The notes beneath the pieces are model-generated. The model made no database searches, was not told where the DNA came from, and was given only the letters and a program-made list of their open reading frames with translations. From Bacteroidetes bacterium GWF2_33_16 (GTDB lineage Bacteria > Bacteroidota > Bacteroidia > Bacteroidales > UBA12077), in NCBI GenBank assembly GCA_001768565.1, contig MEOE01000013.1:124001-188000 (forward strand): a stretch of 64,000 bases of DNA, written 5' to 3'. Of the stretch, positions 8,170 to 16,437 are shown piece by piece. The number at the start of each line of letters is the position of its first letter. Positions within the stretch are counted from its first letter, which is position 1. The position numbers and the translations under genes were made by a program.

Positions 8170-9183
8170 CTAAACGACATTCACTTCCATTTCCAACTGA
8201 ATCCCAAATTTCTGATTCACTGAATTCTGAATCTCCTTTGCCAAATTAAGAACCTCGTTTCCTGTTGCATTTCCAAGATTGACCAAAACTAAGGCTTGTT
8301 TATTATGAACGCCTGCATTTCCAATACTTCTGCCCTTCCATCCTGATTGCTCAATCAGCCAGCCTGCCGGAATCTTTACTCGATTCTCACCTTGTGGATA
8401 AAACGGAATATCGGAATAACTTTTCTTCACGTATTCAAATGTTTCTAAACTAATTTCAGGATTTTTAAAAAAACTCCCAGCATTACCCATCTCTTCTGGC
8501 TTAGGAAGTTTTGAGTTGCGAATATCAATTACGGCTTGTCTAATTGCTTTCAAACTTATCGAATCGTATTTCTGCAATTCATCTTTTAAATTTCCATAAT
8601 TGAGCACAAACTCATGCTTTTTATTTAGTCTGAAATGAACATGGGTAATAATATGTTTGGATTTCAAATCACGTTTAAAAATACTATCTCTGTATCCAAA
8701 CTTGCATTCAGGGTTAGTAAACTCATGTTTTTTTAATGTGTCAATTTCTAATGTTTCTACTTTATTAATTACATTTTTCACTTCAACACCATATGCTCCA
8801 ATATTCTGAATTGGGCATGTACCAACAAATCCAGGAATAAGTGATAAATTTTCAATGCCACTCCAATCATGCTGAACACAGTACTCTACAAATTCATCCC
8901 AATTTTCACCTGACCCAACACGTACATCAACATATTGATCAGTTTCAGATATTACTTCCACACCTTTTATAATCGACTGAATAATCAATCCTTTATAATC
9001 TGTAGTAAATAGAATATTACTCCCTCCGCCTAAAACCATTAAGGGATAATTGTTGTTTTTATGTATTATTATTAGTTCTTTTAGTTCTTCAACTGTCGAA
9101 AACGTCGAGAAATAAGAACATGTAACATCAAAACCAAAAGTATTATATTTTTTTATAGAAAATTTTTCTTTGATTTCAATCAT
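8170..9183 (-). CDS. murB: UDP-N-acetylenolpyruvoylglucosamine reductase
   Basis: FAD flavoprotein that reduces UDP-GlcNAc-enolpyruvate to UDP-MurNAc, the second committed step of peptidoglycan synthesis in the cytosol. The 337-residue length and layout fit the E. coli-like (type I) MurB. NTFGFDV and VLGGGSNILFT form the FAD-binding part; IPGFVGTCPIQNIGAYGVE and FGYRDSIFK surround the flavin; GNAGSFFKNP carries the catalytic Ser; AGWLIEQSGWKG and VHNKQALVLVN complete the substrate domain; a catalytic Glu is expected near the C-terminal LEMEV. A TATCTTTG box sits 21 bases upstream of the start. It is divergent from a glycosyltransferase gene. Confidence 0.97.
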   Translation of the reverse strand: MIEIKEKFSIKKYNTFGFDVTCSYFSTFSTVEELKELIIIHKNNNYPLMVLGGGSNILFTTDYKGLIIQSIIKGVEVISETDQYVDVRVGSGENWDEFVEYCVQHDWSGIENLSLIPGFVGTCPIQNIGAYGVEVKNVINKVETLEIDTLKKHEFTNPECKFGYRDSIFKRDLKSKHIITHVHFRLNKKHEFVLNYGNLKDELQKYDSISLKAIRQAVIDIRNSKLPKPEEMGNAGSFFKNPEISLETFEYVKKSYSDIPFYPQGENRVKIPAGWLIEQSGWKGRSIGNAGVHNKQALVLVNLGNATGNEVLNLAKEIQNSVNQKFGIQLEMEVNVV

Positions 9184-9203
9184 ATCTTAGTATTTTTATT
9201 GTC

Positions 9204-9211
9204 CAAAGATA
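9204..9211 (-). promoter_or_regulatory. Candidate -7 box for murB
   Basis: Minus-strand TATCTTTG, a full match to TAnnTTTG, 21 bases before the murB ATG. A clear TTTG -33 element at 19-21 bases was not found. Confidence 0.5.
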
Positions 9212-9256
9212 CGGATTGAATAATGAATAATTATAATCCGGATTACATAAAACAAT

Positions 9257-10378
9257 ATGAAAAAAACTAAACAAATTTACCTTGCTGTTACAAATGATTT
9301 AGTAACCGATAACCGGGTTCACAAAATTGCAAGCACATTATTAAAATCAGGGGCAAAAGTTACATTAATAGGTAGAATTAGATATGATAATACTCCATTA
9401 ACTGAACGTCAATACGCAACAATACGATTTAATTTAATCTTTAAGAAAGGTTTTTTATTTTATAAATTTTTCAATATTCGATTATTCTTTTTCTTGCTTT
9501 TCCATAGATTTGACATTGTTGTAGCCAACGATCTCGACACCTTACCAGGTTGCTTTTTAGCATCTTTCATCAAACGAAAAAAACTGGTTTACGATAGCCA
9601 TGAATATTTTACAGAAGTTCCCGAGCTTGTTAATCGCAATTTCCCAAAATATGTATGGCAAATAATAGAAAGTGCTTTGGTTCCACGAATTAAATATTCA
9701 TATACAGTTTCGGACTCTATTGCTATTACATATCAGGGAAAATATGGTATTACAATGAAAGTTGTTCGAAATGTTCCTTATTGTGTTGGGAATATTATTA
9801 CAAGCAAAACGAAAACTGAAAGTCGCAAAATAATTATCTACCAGGGAAGCATTAATCTTGGCCGTGGACTCGAACAAATGATTGATGCCATGGAATATAT
9901 TGATAATGCTCTTTTTAGAATTATTGGTGATGGCGATATTATTGACGACCTGAAACAAAGAATTGCACAAAAAGGGTTAGAGAATAAAATAGAATTGATT
10001 GGAAGAATGCCATTCGAGAATCTTTTCGAAGAAACTAATCAGGCCGATCTTGGAATAGCCCTGGAAGAGAATATTGGGTTAAATTATTATTATGCCTTAC
10101 CAAATAAACTCTTCGATTATATTCAAGCACGAGTTCCTGTGCTTGTTTCTCCATTTCCTGAGATGCAAAAAATAGTAAGAAAGTACGATATTGGCACTGT
10201 ATACAATCATCAGGATTCGCAATCGCTGGCAAAAAAAATAAATGAATTATTTGAGTTTAAAAACCGATACCAGAAGTGGAAAGAAAATACCGATAAAGCG
10301 GCATTAGATCTTTGTTGGGAAAACGAAGAGAAGATTTTAAAAGATATTTATTCGCAAGCTGGTTTAACATTCAACTAA
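9257..10378 (+). CDS. GT4-family glycosyltransferase
   Basis: 373 residues with a two-domain GT-B layout. The N-terminal domain begins with VTNDLVTDNRVHKIASTL and includes VVANDLDTLPG and KKLVYDSHEYFTEVPEL. The C-terminal domain has IIIYQGSINLGRGLEQMIDA, IELIGRMPFENL and the acidic EENIGLNYYYALPNKLFDY, where the conserved Glu contacts the nucleotide-sugar. This resembles group 1 glycosyltransferases that act on cell-surface glycans; donor and acceptor are unknown. It is a lone gene, divergent from murB and ending just before the sigma-factor promoter. Confidence 0.88.
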   Translation: MKKTKQIYLAVTNDLVTDNRVHKIASTLLKSGAKVTLIGRIRYDNTPLTERQYATIRFNLIFKKGFLFYKFFNIRLFFFLLFHRFDIVVANDLDTLPGCFLASFIKRKKLVYDSHEYFTEVPELVNRNFPKYVWQIIESALVPRIKYSYTVSDSIAITYQGKYGITMKVVRNVPYCVGNIITSKTKTESRKIIIYQGSINLGRGLEQMIDAMEYIDNALFRIIGDGDIIDDLKQRIAQKGLENKIELIGRMPFENLFEETNQADLGIALEENIGLNYYYALPNKLFDYIQARVPVLVSPFPEMQKIVRKYDIGTVYNHQDSQSLAKKINELFEFKNRYQKWKENTDKAALDLCWENEEKILKDIYSQAGLTFN

Positions 10379-10397
10379 AAAATATTTCCTTGAATTA

Positions 10398-10424
10398 GGG
10401 GTAACACGTTTCGTAAACGTCATA
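10398..10424 (+). promoter_or_regulatory. Candidate ECF-sigma promoter before the sigma gene
   Basis: GGGG (10398-10401), 14 bases, then AACGTCATA (10416-10424), 18 bases before the sigma-factor ATG. The same arrangement, with the same 14-base gap, recurs before fecR at 10997-11023. ACGTTT/AAACGT (10406-10411 and 10415-10420) also makes a small palindrome. GGGG-type -35 and CGTC-type -10 elements are usual for ECF sigma factors. Confidence 0.6.
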
Positions 10425-10441
10425 GGATAAAATATCTCATA

Positions 10442-10993
10442 ATGCCTGAAATACAGGACTACAATCTTGCAATACAAATCAAGGAGGGAAATAAGCAGGC
10501 CTTTGACAGGCTGTTTCTTAAATATTTTAATCCCTTGTACAGATATGCTTTTAATTTGTGCAAGAACAAAGCTATAGCAGAAGATTCGGTTCAGCAAACT
10601 TTCATAAAAATATGGAAAAACACTCGCAGTATACCAACTGATATTGCCATAGGTAAAATACTATTTACCTATACCCATAATCAAATGATTGATGAATTAA
10701 GAAAAGAAAATGCCCGTAAAAAATATGAAGACTCTCTGATTCAAAATTCTGCCATATATACTTTCGAAGAAAATAAGGAAGATAAACAAAGAACAAAGGC
10801 AATTATTGAATCTGCCATAGATAAGTTACCTGAAAAATCAAAAGAGATTTTCCGGCTTGCCAAGCAAGAAGGATTAACACACGACGAAATAGCAGAATAT
10901 CTTAAAATATCGCCAAAAACAGTCGAAAACCAACTGGGAAACGCGTATAAAAAACTCCGTGAATACCTAAATCCATATAAAGAAATACTTTAA
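10442..10993 (+). CDS. ECF RNA polymerase sigma factor (FecI-like)
   Basis: 183 residues. Region 2 runs from about residue 20 to 90 (YFNPLYRYAFNLCKNKAIAED, then QQTFIKIWKN), and region 4 from about 120 to 175 (LPEKSKEIFRLAKQEGLTHDEIAEYLKISPKTVENQ), the helix-turn-helix that reads the -35 element. There is no region 1 or 3, as expected for ECF factors. It is followed by a FecR anti-sigma gene, the usual Bacteroidota arrangement, and is preceded by an element matching one before fecR, so it probably activates its own operon. Confidence 0.93.
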   Translation: MPEIQDYNLAIQIKEGNKQAFDRLFLKYFNPLYRYAFNLCKNKAIAEDSVQQTFIKIWKNTRSIPTDIAIGKILFTYTHNQMIDELRKENARKKYEDSLIQNSAIYTFEENKEDKQRTKAIIESAIDKLPEKSKEIFRLAKQEGLTHDEIAEYLKISPKTVENQLGNAYKKLREYLNPYKEIL

Positions 10994-10996
10994 ATG

Positions 10997-11023
10997 GGGG
11001 TTTATTATTTTAGAAACGTTATA
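10997..11023 (+). promoter_or_regulatory. Second candidate ECF-sigma promoter, before fecR
   Basis: GGGG (10997-11000), 14 bases, then AACGTTATA (11015-11023), directly after the sigma stop codon and 7 bases before the fecR ATG. It is a near copy of the element at 10398-10424, with identical spacing. If used, the transcript would be almost leaderless. Confidence 0.5.
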
Positions 11024-11030
11024 CAAGCAA

Positions 11031-11966
11031 ATGAAAAGACTAATCGACATAATAAAATTAAAAAGAAATACCAATACTCTTGATATTGATGAGTTAATGG
11101 ATAGATATTCTCTTTCTTATAACGATTTAGATTTTAGACATACAAATATTGATACAATAAAAGCGTACGAAAAACTTAACAAATCGATAGAAAAAAGTAC
11201 AATCCACAACTTTTCTAATCTATTTTCAGGCTTCAACTGGAAACCTATTTTAAAACCAATTTACACCATCGCATTAACTAGTATTATAATAATAGCAGTA
11301 TTTTATCTTAAAAGAGAAACCGACGAAACTCATTATGCTGAGATTATTGTTGAAAAGGGAGAAAAAATAAAACTTAATGTCGAAAAAAACCTTGTAATAT
11401 GGGTCAATTCCGGAAGTTATGTTCGTATTCCTACCAATGGTAAGATTGGGAAAGAAATTTATATCGAAGGGGAGGCATTTATAGAGGCAAGTCCTCAAAA
11501 TAAAATAAATTATTCGATTATATCAGGTAATAGTATTTGTTATATAAAAAATGGATCTTTCAATATAAAAACAAATAACAAAGAAGTTATTGCAACAGTT
11601 AGTAAAGGTGCTCTGGCAATTTACAATACCAATCTACCAAAATCAACTCAAATAACTTTGAAAGAAAATGATAGGGCTACATTATTCAAAAACTATGATT
11701 TTATTGCAGTAGAAAAAGAAAAAAGCCGAAACTACTTATATTGGAAAACAGGAATTCTCCAATTTAATAATACTGAATTACGAGATGTGGCCAAAATAGT
11801 AACAGAATATTTTCAAATACCTGTAAAAATTGAAAATATAGAACTTCGAAGCGAACATGTATCAGCCACATTTACAAATCCCGAAATTGATGATATTCTA
11901 GATAAAATTCAATCAACAATCAACTGCCAAATCACCGGAGATGGAAGCAAATTAATAATTTATTAA
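11031..11966 (+). CDS. FecR-type anti-sigma factor with DUF4974
   Basis: 311 residues. A cytosolic N-terminal segment (1-74) would bind the sigma factor; one membrane helix lies at about 75-94; the periplasmic FecR beta domain (about 97-215) includes IIVEKGEKIKLNVEKN and IYIEGEAFIEA; and a C-terminal DUF4974 (about 235-311) includes TGILQFNNTELRDVAKIVTEYF. In the known systems a TonB-dependent receptor signals through this protein to release or activate the sigma factor. No such receptor gene follows here. The cytosolic part lacks an obvious zinc-binding anti-sigma motif. Confidence 0.92.
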   Translation: MKRLIDIIKLKRNTNTLDIDELMDRYSLSYNDLDFRHTNIDTIKAYEKLNKSIEKSTIHNFSNLFSGFNWKPILKPIYTIALTSIIIIAVFYLKRETDETHYAEIIVEKGEKIKLNVEKNLVIWVNSGSYVRIPTNGKIGKEIYIEGEAFIEASPQNKINYSIISGNSICYIKNGSFNIKTNNKEVIATVSKGALAIYNTNLPKSTQITLKENDRATLFKNYDFIAVEKEKSRNYLYWKTGILQFNNTELRDVAKIVTEYFQIPVKIENIELRSEHVSATFTNPEIDDILDKIQSTINCQITGDGSKLIIY

Positions 11967-11976
11967 AACTAAAAAC

Positions 11977-12813
11977 ATGAAAAAGATAATATTTATAGCC
12001 ATTACATTACTTTTTGGTTTCCAAATTAACCTAACTGCACAGGATAGTGAAGCCATTTTAGATAAGCTGAACCGTTTAGATGAAAAAAGCACCTATCTAA
12101 AAGATTTTAAGTTTGAAATAGAGCCCAATAGCAATGTGAAATATTCAATCCTGCTTTCAAAAGGAACATATTATGAATTTGCGATATATCAAAACCATGC
12201 AAAACAATTTGATTTTGAGCTTTATAAGGATAAATCCGAAACAAATTTAGTAACAGAAAAAAATGAATTTCCAGATCAAATTCTTAAAACTAATTACTTT
12301 AATAAGCATACAGGTGTTTATCATTTGGTAATAAGAAACAAATCAAACACATTAGCTAAGTCTGTTCTCCTTTTATCATTTTTTGAGAAGGATGATGCCA
12401 TCAATAATGAAGAAATTGTTACAATTGAAAAAAATAATAACAATGAACAAAATAGTAACCCAAACCAGATTAATGATGAGATCTTCGTTGTTGTAGAACA
12501 AATGCCAATATTTGGAGGACAAAAAAGCCAAGCAGAATCTACTGATATGTTTAGAGATTTTATTGCAAAAAACATAATTTACCCTGAAGAAGCCAAACTA
12601 AAGCAAATAAAAGGCAGAGTGTATGTAAGTTTTGTAGTTGATAAAGAGGGATATATTAAAACAGCAAAAGTAGTAAGAAGCGTTCATCCATCATTAGATC
12701 AGGAAGCACTTAGAGTTGTTTTTACATCTCCCAGATGGGAACCAGGAAAACAAAGAGGTCAGGCCGTTAATGTTTCATATACCTTTCCAATTATTTTCGA
12801 CCTAACAGAGTAA
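11977..12813 (+). CDS. Secreted protein with TonB C-terminal domain
   Basis: 278 residues. A signal peptide (about 1-21, ending near LTAQ) replaces the membrane anchor and Pro-rich spacer of classical TonB. The middle is unassigned, and residues 177-278 form a TonB C-terminal domain: FIAKNIIYPEEAKLKQIKGR, VYVSFVVDKEGYI, DQEALRV and WEPGKQRGQAVNVSYTFPI. It starts 10 bases after fecR and shares its terminator with mltG on the other strand. Without an inner-membrane anchor or an ExbB/ExbD partner nearby it is unlikely to be a conventional energy transducer; a periplasmic protein-binding role is an inference. Confidence 0.85.
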   Translation: MKKIIFIAITLLFGFQINLTAQDSEAILDKLNRLDEKSTYLKDFKFEIEPNSNVKYSILLSKGTYYEFAIYQNHAKQFDFELYKDKSETNLVTEKNEFPDQILKTNYFNKHTGVYHLVIRNKSNTLAKSVLLLSFFEKDDAINNEEIVTIEKNNNNEQNSNPNQINDEIFVVVEQMPIFGGQKSQAESTDMFRDFIAKNIIYPEEAKLKQIKGRVYVSFVVDKEGYIKTAKVVRSVHPSLDQEALRVVFTSPRWEPGKQRGQAVNVSYTFPIIFDLTE

Positions 12814-12842
12814 AAAAAAGTGGAGAATCTCCACTTTTTTTT
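12811..12842. terminator. Bidirectional terminator between the TonB-domain gene and mltG
   Basis: A-run, 6-7-bp GC stem (GTGGAG with CTCCAC), 3-base loop, T-run. The A/T flanks extend the stem and make it work in both directions. It directly abuts both stop codons. Confidence 0.85.
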
Positions 12843-13902
12843 ATTTATATATTTTCTCCTTATTCAGCGCTCGTTGGTATGCACGGGCATTAACATTATG
12901 CTGACTAAGTGTTTTGGCAAAAACATGATAGCCTGAAAAATCGGCACTTGCACAAAAATAAAGATAATCATGTTCTTTGTAATTTAATACTGCATCAATA
13001 GCATCTATAGAAGGAATCGAGATTGGTCCAGGAGGTAAACCATAAAATTTATACGTATTATATGGAGAGTCAATGTCAAGGTGCTTTTTTAATATTCGTT
13101 TTACTGTAAAATCCCCGAGTGCAAATTTAATTGTTGGATCAGCTTGCAATGGCATTCGTTTTCGTAAACGATTAATATAAACACCCGCGATATCATCCAT
13201 CTCATCCTTTTTATATGTTTCTTCATCAACAATTGAAGCTATTGTAACCACATCCTCTTTTGTAAGATTTAGTACTTTTGCTTTTGATAATCTTTTTTCA
13301 TTCCAGAATTTTTTATACTCATTATTCATTCTGTCAATGAATTTCTCAGCAGATGTATTCCACCAAAACTCGTATGTATTGGGCAAAAATATACAGCTGA
13401 TTGTTGCAATATTTAAATCATACTTTCCGATAAAATCTTTATCTTTTAGCAACCGCATAATTGAGATCGAATCGGCCTCGATTTGTTTTGCTATTTTACC
13501 TGCCAATTGCTCCTTAGTACGAACATTATTAAAAACCACTTTTACAGGTTCTTGTTTTCCCGATCGCAATAAATCAAGCAATTTATTATTACTCATCCCG
13601 TTAGTTAGTTTATATCTTCCAGGATAAATATGATTTCTATAATTCTTCTTTTCAGCTAGCCATTCAAATGAGTTTCTATTAATTATATAATTATTTTCGT
13701 ATAATAAACTAACCACATCTTCTAAAGTCGCACCTGTTGGAATGTACATATAAGCAGTTTTTGCCTCTTTTATTATAACATTTGGTTGAAAAAGTCTTTG
13801 ATAGCTTTTATATAACAGGTAAGATACAAATAGAATACTTAGGACTAAAATAGAAAGAAACAGCTTTTTAAGCATAGCAGGCAAACCTATTTTCTTTGAC
13901 AT
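12841..13902 (-). CDS. mltG: Endolytic murein transglycosylase
   Basis: Inner-membrane enzyme that cleaves nascent glycan strands and ends their elongation. A short cytosolic N-terminus is followed by one membrane helix (about residues 13-31), then a LysM-like subdomain and the YceG catalytic domain. Visible signatures are IASIVDEETYKKDEM (catalytic Glu), GVYINRLRKRMPLQADPT, SPYNTYKFYGLPPGPISIP and YLYFCASADFSGYHVFAKT. The length of 353 residues is normal. It stands alone and is divergent from the SiaC-like gene. Confidence 0.95.
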   Translation of the reverse strand: MSKKIGLPAMLKKLFLSILVLSILFVSYLLYKSYQRLFQPNVIIKEAKTAYMYIPTGATLEDVVSLLYENNYIINRNSFEWLAEKKNYRNHIYPGRYKLTNGMSNNKLLDLLRSGKQEPVKVVFNNVRTKEQLAGKIAKQIEADSISIMRLLKDKDFIGKYDLNIATISCIFLPNTYEFWWNTSAEKFIDRMNNEYKKFWNEKRLSKAKVLNLTKEDVVTIASIVDEETYKKDEMDDIAGVYINRLRKRMPLQADPTIKFALGDFTVKRILKKHLDIDSPYNTYKFYGLPPGPISIPSIDAIDAVLNYKEHDYLYFCASADFSGYHVFAKTLSQHNVNARAYQRALNKEKIYK

Positions 13903-14052
13903 TATTGTATCTAATTTTAAATTTCAGAACAAAATTATGCTTAATTTAGTTTTATATCTATACAAAATTTGACTAATTATCTACAAAAATTTGTAATCGG
14001 TCAATCTTTTTTGTTTATATTTATAAATAAATTGTAAATTTATATGATTTTT

Positions 14053-14060
14053 TACTTTTG
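14053..14060 (+). promoter_or_regulatory. Candidate -7 box for the SiaC-like gene
   Basis: TACTTTTG fits TAnnTTTG, 41 bases before the ATG at 14102. An ATTG at 14031-14034, 18 bases upstream, is a possible weak -33 element. Confidence 0.45.
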
Positions 14061-14101
14061 TATTAAATTGGTAAATTAGGTAAAAAAACAATAATTCTCT
14101 T

Positions 14102-14470
14102 ATGAAAGATTTAATAATAAAGGAAACTGAAAAAACACCATCTGTATCGCTTGGCACCAATGGAATTCTTAAGATTGAAGGACGATCCATCCCTGAAGAT
14201 GCTGCAAAGTTTTTTAAACCAATACTCGATTGGACAAGAGAATTTACAGCTCCTGAAATTCGAATAGATATAAAACTTGAATATTTTAATACCAGTTCAT
14301 CAAAATTTATTCTTGAAATGTTGCGTCTGATTGAAGGAAATCCAAGCAATGATAATGTTTTGGTAAATTGGTTTTATGAAGAAGGTGATTTAGATGTATT
14401 AGAATCAGGACAATATTTTGAATCCATTATTGGAATTCCCTTCAAATACATTGAATACGAAGAATTATAG
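14102..14470 (+). CDS. SiaC-like regulatory phosphoprotein (DUF1987)
   Basis: 122 residues covering one DUF1987 domain: TPSVSLGTNGILKIEGRS at 12-29, PEDAAKFFKPILDW at 31-44 and the central LEYFNTSSSKFILEML at 59-74. In Pseudomonas aeruginosa SiaC, a threonine in the equivalent region is phosphorylated by SiaB and dephosphorylated by the PP2C phosphatase SiaA, which controls partner binding. Here Thr64-Ser67 is the matching position. The next gene encodes a PP2C-type phosphatase, so the pair probably forms a phosphorylation switch. No SiaB-like kinase or SiaD-like diguanylate cyclase is in the window. A terminator lies between the two genes. Confidence 0.9.
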   Translation: MKDLIIKETEKTPSVSLGTNGILKIEGRSIPEDAAKFFKPILDWTREFTAPEIRIDIKLEYFNTSSSKFILEMLRLIEGNPSNDNVLVNWFYEEGDLDVLESGQYFESIIGIPFKYIEYEEL

Positions 14471-14497
14471 AAAGCTCTTTTTAAAAGGGCTTTTTTA
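14471..14497 (+). terminator. Terminator between the SiaC-like gene and phosphatase gene
   Basis: Stem 14471-14481 with 14483-14493, including G-U pairs, then a T-run. It begins immediately after the stop codon and may limit read-through into the phosphatase gene. Confidence 0.65.
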
Positions 14498-14558
14498 AGC
14501 TTTGTATTAAAAATCCTAACAATAATGATAGTTTTTTAATAAATCGAATAGTACAATA

Positions 14559-16400
14559 ATGACAGCCTCTCCAAAAACAAATATTGTGATTGCAGTTAAA
14601 GGGGCAATGCTTGCAAACAATATCCAGAAAGATCTAGCATCTGAAGATTTTAATATAAAAGTATTCTTAAACGGGAAAGATGCATTTTCATATTTATCAA
14701 GTATTGAAGATTTTAACACGTTTGTAATAAGTACAAACAATTTGCCTGGAATAAAAGGTCTTGATTTAGCTCGAATGCTTAAAAAAGAACAAAAAAAATT
14801 CCCATTTATCTTCTTAATCGATGAAACTTCTGATAAACATACCATAGAAGCTATTAGATCTGAATCATATCATTTTATTGCTCAAACTAATGATATAGCA
14901 AGTGAAATTGCACCTTTAATTAATGATCTTATTCAGCAAAATTATAAACAAAGCGAAGATGAAGATTTAAAAATTTCACTTGATAATTATAAAAAAAGAA
15001 TTAATGATCTCGAACGTGATGTTGATTTTTATGTAAAGCAAGGCGATTTAATAACTAAACAACGTGCAAAAATTCAGAAAGAAAGAGATCAACTGGCACA
15101 GGAGAAATATGAGATCATTAAACAAAAAGAAATAATGGAGGCTGATTTGCAGTTTATCATGAAACAAGGTGATAAAATTGCAGAGCAAAAACATAAAATT
15201 AAAATTCAGCATGATATAGTTCAGCAACAAAAACAAAAAATAACTGATAGTATAGTTTATGCAAAAAGAATCCAGTCAGCTATTTTACCACCAAATAGGT
15301 TTATTCAACATTTATTAGTCGATCATTTTATCTTTTATAAACCACGTGATATTGTAAGTGGCGATTTTTACTGGATAAAACAAGTAGAAGACCGCATTTT
15401 TATTTCTGCCGCCGATTGCACTGGGCATGGTGTTCCTGGAGCGCTAATGAGTATGCTTGGGATAACTTTCCTTAATGAAATTATTAATAAAAACCCAAAA
15501 ATATCAGCTGGTGAAGTACTTGATGAACTGCGAACTCATGTTATCACTTCATTGAGACAGACAGGTAAATCAGGTGAAACTCGCGATGGGATGGATATTT
15601 CACTCTGTATCCTAAACAACAAAACAAAAACTATGGAATATGCGGGTGCCAACAATCACCTTTATATGATTCGAAACAATGAGTTTTCTGAAGTAAAAGC
15701 AGATAGAATGCCTATAGGTATTCATCGTCGTGCAAAAGAAAACTTTACAAATAATATAATAGATATAGTTAAAGATGATGTTATCTATATTTTCTCTGAT
15801 GGTTATGTTGATCAATTTGGTGGTGATGATGGAAGAAAATTTTTACCATCAAACTTTAAAAGACTGCTATTTGATAACCATCAGAAACCTTTCGCTGAAC
15901 AAAGACAGATACTGGAAAACACATTTGAAAGTTGGAGGGGTGAGCATAAACAGCTAGACGATATTTTGGTAATTGGATTTAAAATAGCTTTTGAAAAAGT
16001 ATTTACAAAAGCAAAAGATGTTTATTACTGGGAAGGAAAAACGATATTAATTGCTGAAGATGATGAAGCAAACTTCATGCTTCTTGAAAGAGCATTATCA
16101 AAGACAAAAGTTAATTTGATTCGTGCCGAGAATGGTAAAGAAGCAGTTAAAATTTTTAAATCTACTCCAGGTATTGATTTAATTTTAATGGATATTAGAA
16201 TGCCTATAATGGATGGCATTGAGGCCACTCAGGAAATAAAAGAAATCGATAGTAAAATTCCAATTGTTGTGCAAACAGCATTCACTATGTCGAGCGAAAA
16301 AGAGAAAAGCTTCAAAGCAGGTTGCGATGATTATATCTCAAAACCAATAAATCTGAAAGAATTAATTTCAACAGTAAGTAAATATATCGATAGAGATTAA
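14559..16400 (+). CDS. Pseudo-receiver / coiled coil / PP2C (SpoIIE) phosphatase / receiver
   Basis: 613 residues in four parts. Residues 8-125 have a receiver fold, but the phospho-acceptor Asp is replaced by Thr59 and the conserved Lys is absent, so it is a pseudo-receiver. Residues 135-230 are a charged, heptad-rich coiled coil. Residues 231-475 are a SpoIIE/RsbU-type PP2C phosphatase with metal-binding Asp in VSGDFYW (269), AADCTGHG (286), FSDGYVDQ (414) and QLDDI (467/468). Residues 494-613 are a canonical receiver with EDD (500-502), Asp545 in LMDIRMP and Lys595 in SKP. It has no membrane segment or DNA-binding domain. The DUF1987 protein encoded just upstream is the probable substrate by analogy with SiaA/SiaC. 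The input kinase is unknown. Confidence 0.92.
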   Translation: MTASPKTNIVIAVKGAMLANNIQKDLASEDFNIKVFLNGKDAFSYLSSIEDFNTFVISTNNLPGIKGLDLARMLKKEQKKFPFIFLIDETSDKHTIEAIRSESYHFIAQTNDIASEIAPLINDLIQQNYKQSEDEDLKISLDNYKKRINDLERDVDFYVKQGDLITKQRAKIQKERDQLAQEKYEIIKQKEIMEADLQFIMKQGDKIAEQKHKIKIQHDIVQQQKQKITDSIVYAKRIQSAILPPNRFIQHLLVDHFIFYKPRDIVSGDFYWIKQVEDRIFISAADCTGHGVPGALMSMLGITFLNEIINKNPKISAGEVLDELRTHVITSLRQTGKSGETRDGMDISLCILNNKTKTMEYAGANNHLYMIRNNEFSEVKADRMPIGIHRRAKENFTNNIIDIVKDDVIYIFSDGYVDQFGGDDGRKFLPSNFKRLLFDNHQKPFAEQRQILENTFESWRGEHKQLDDILVIGFKIAFEKVFTKAKDVYYWEGKTILIAEDDEANFMLLERALSKTKVNLIRAENGKEAVKIFKSTPGIDLILMDIRMPIMDGIEATQEIKEIDSKIPIVVQTAFTMSSEKEKSFKAGCDDYISKPINLKELISTVSKYIDRD

Positions 16401-16404
16401 AACA

Positions 16405-16435
16405 AAAAAATCGGGTTCAATTACCCGATTTTTCT
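16405..16435. terminator. Bidirectional terminator
   Basis: Stem 16409-16416 with 16423-16430 (AATCGGGT with ACCCGATT), 6-base loop, A-run before and T-run after. It serves the converging phosphatase and aminotransferase genes. Confidence 0.85.
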
Positions 16436-16437
16436 AT

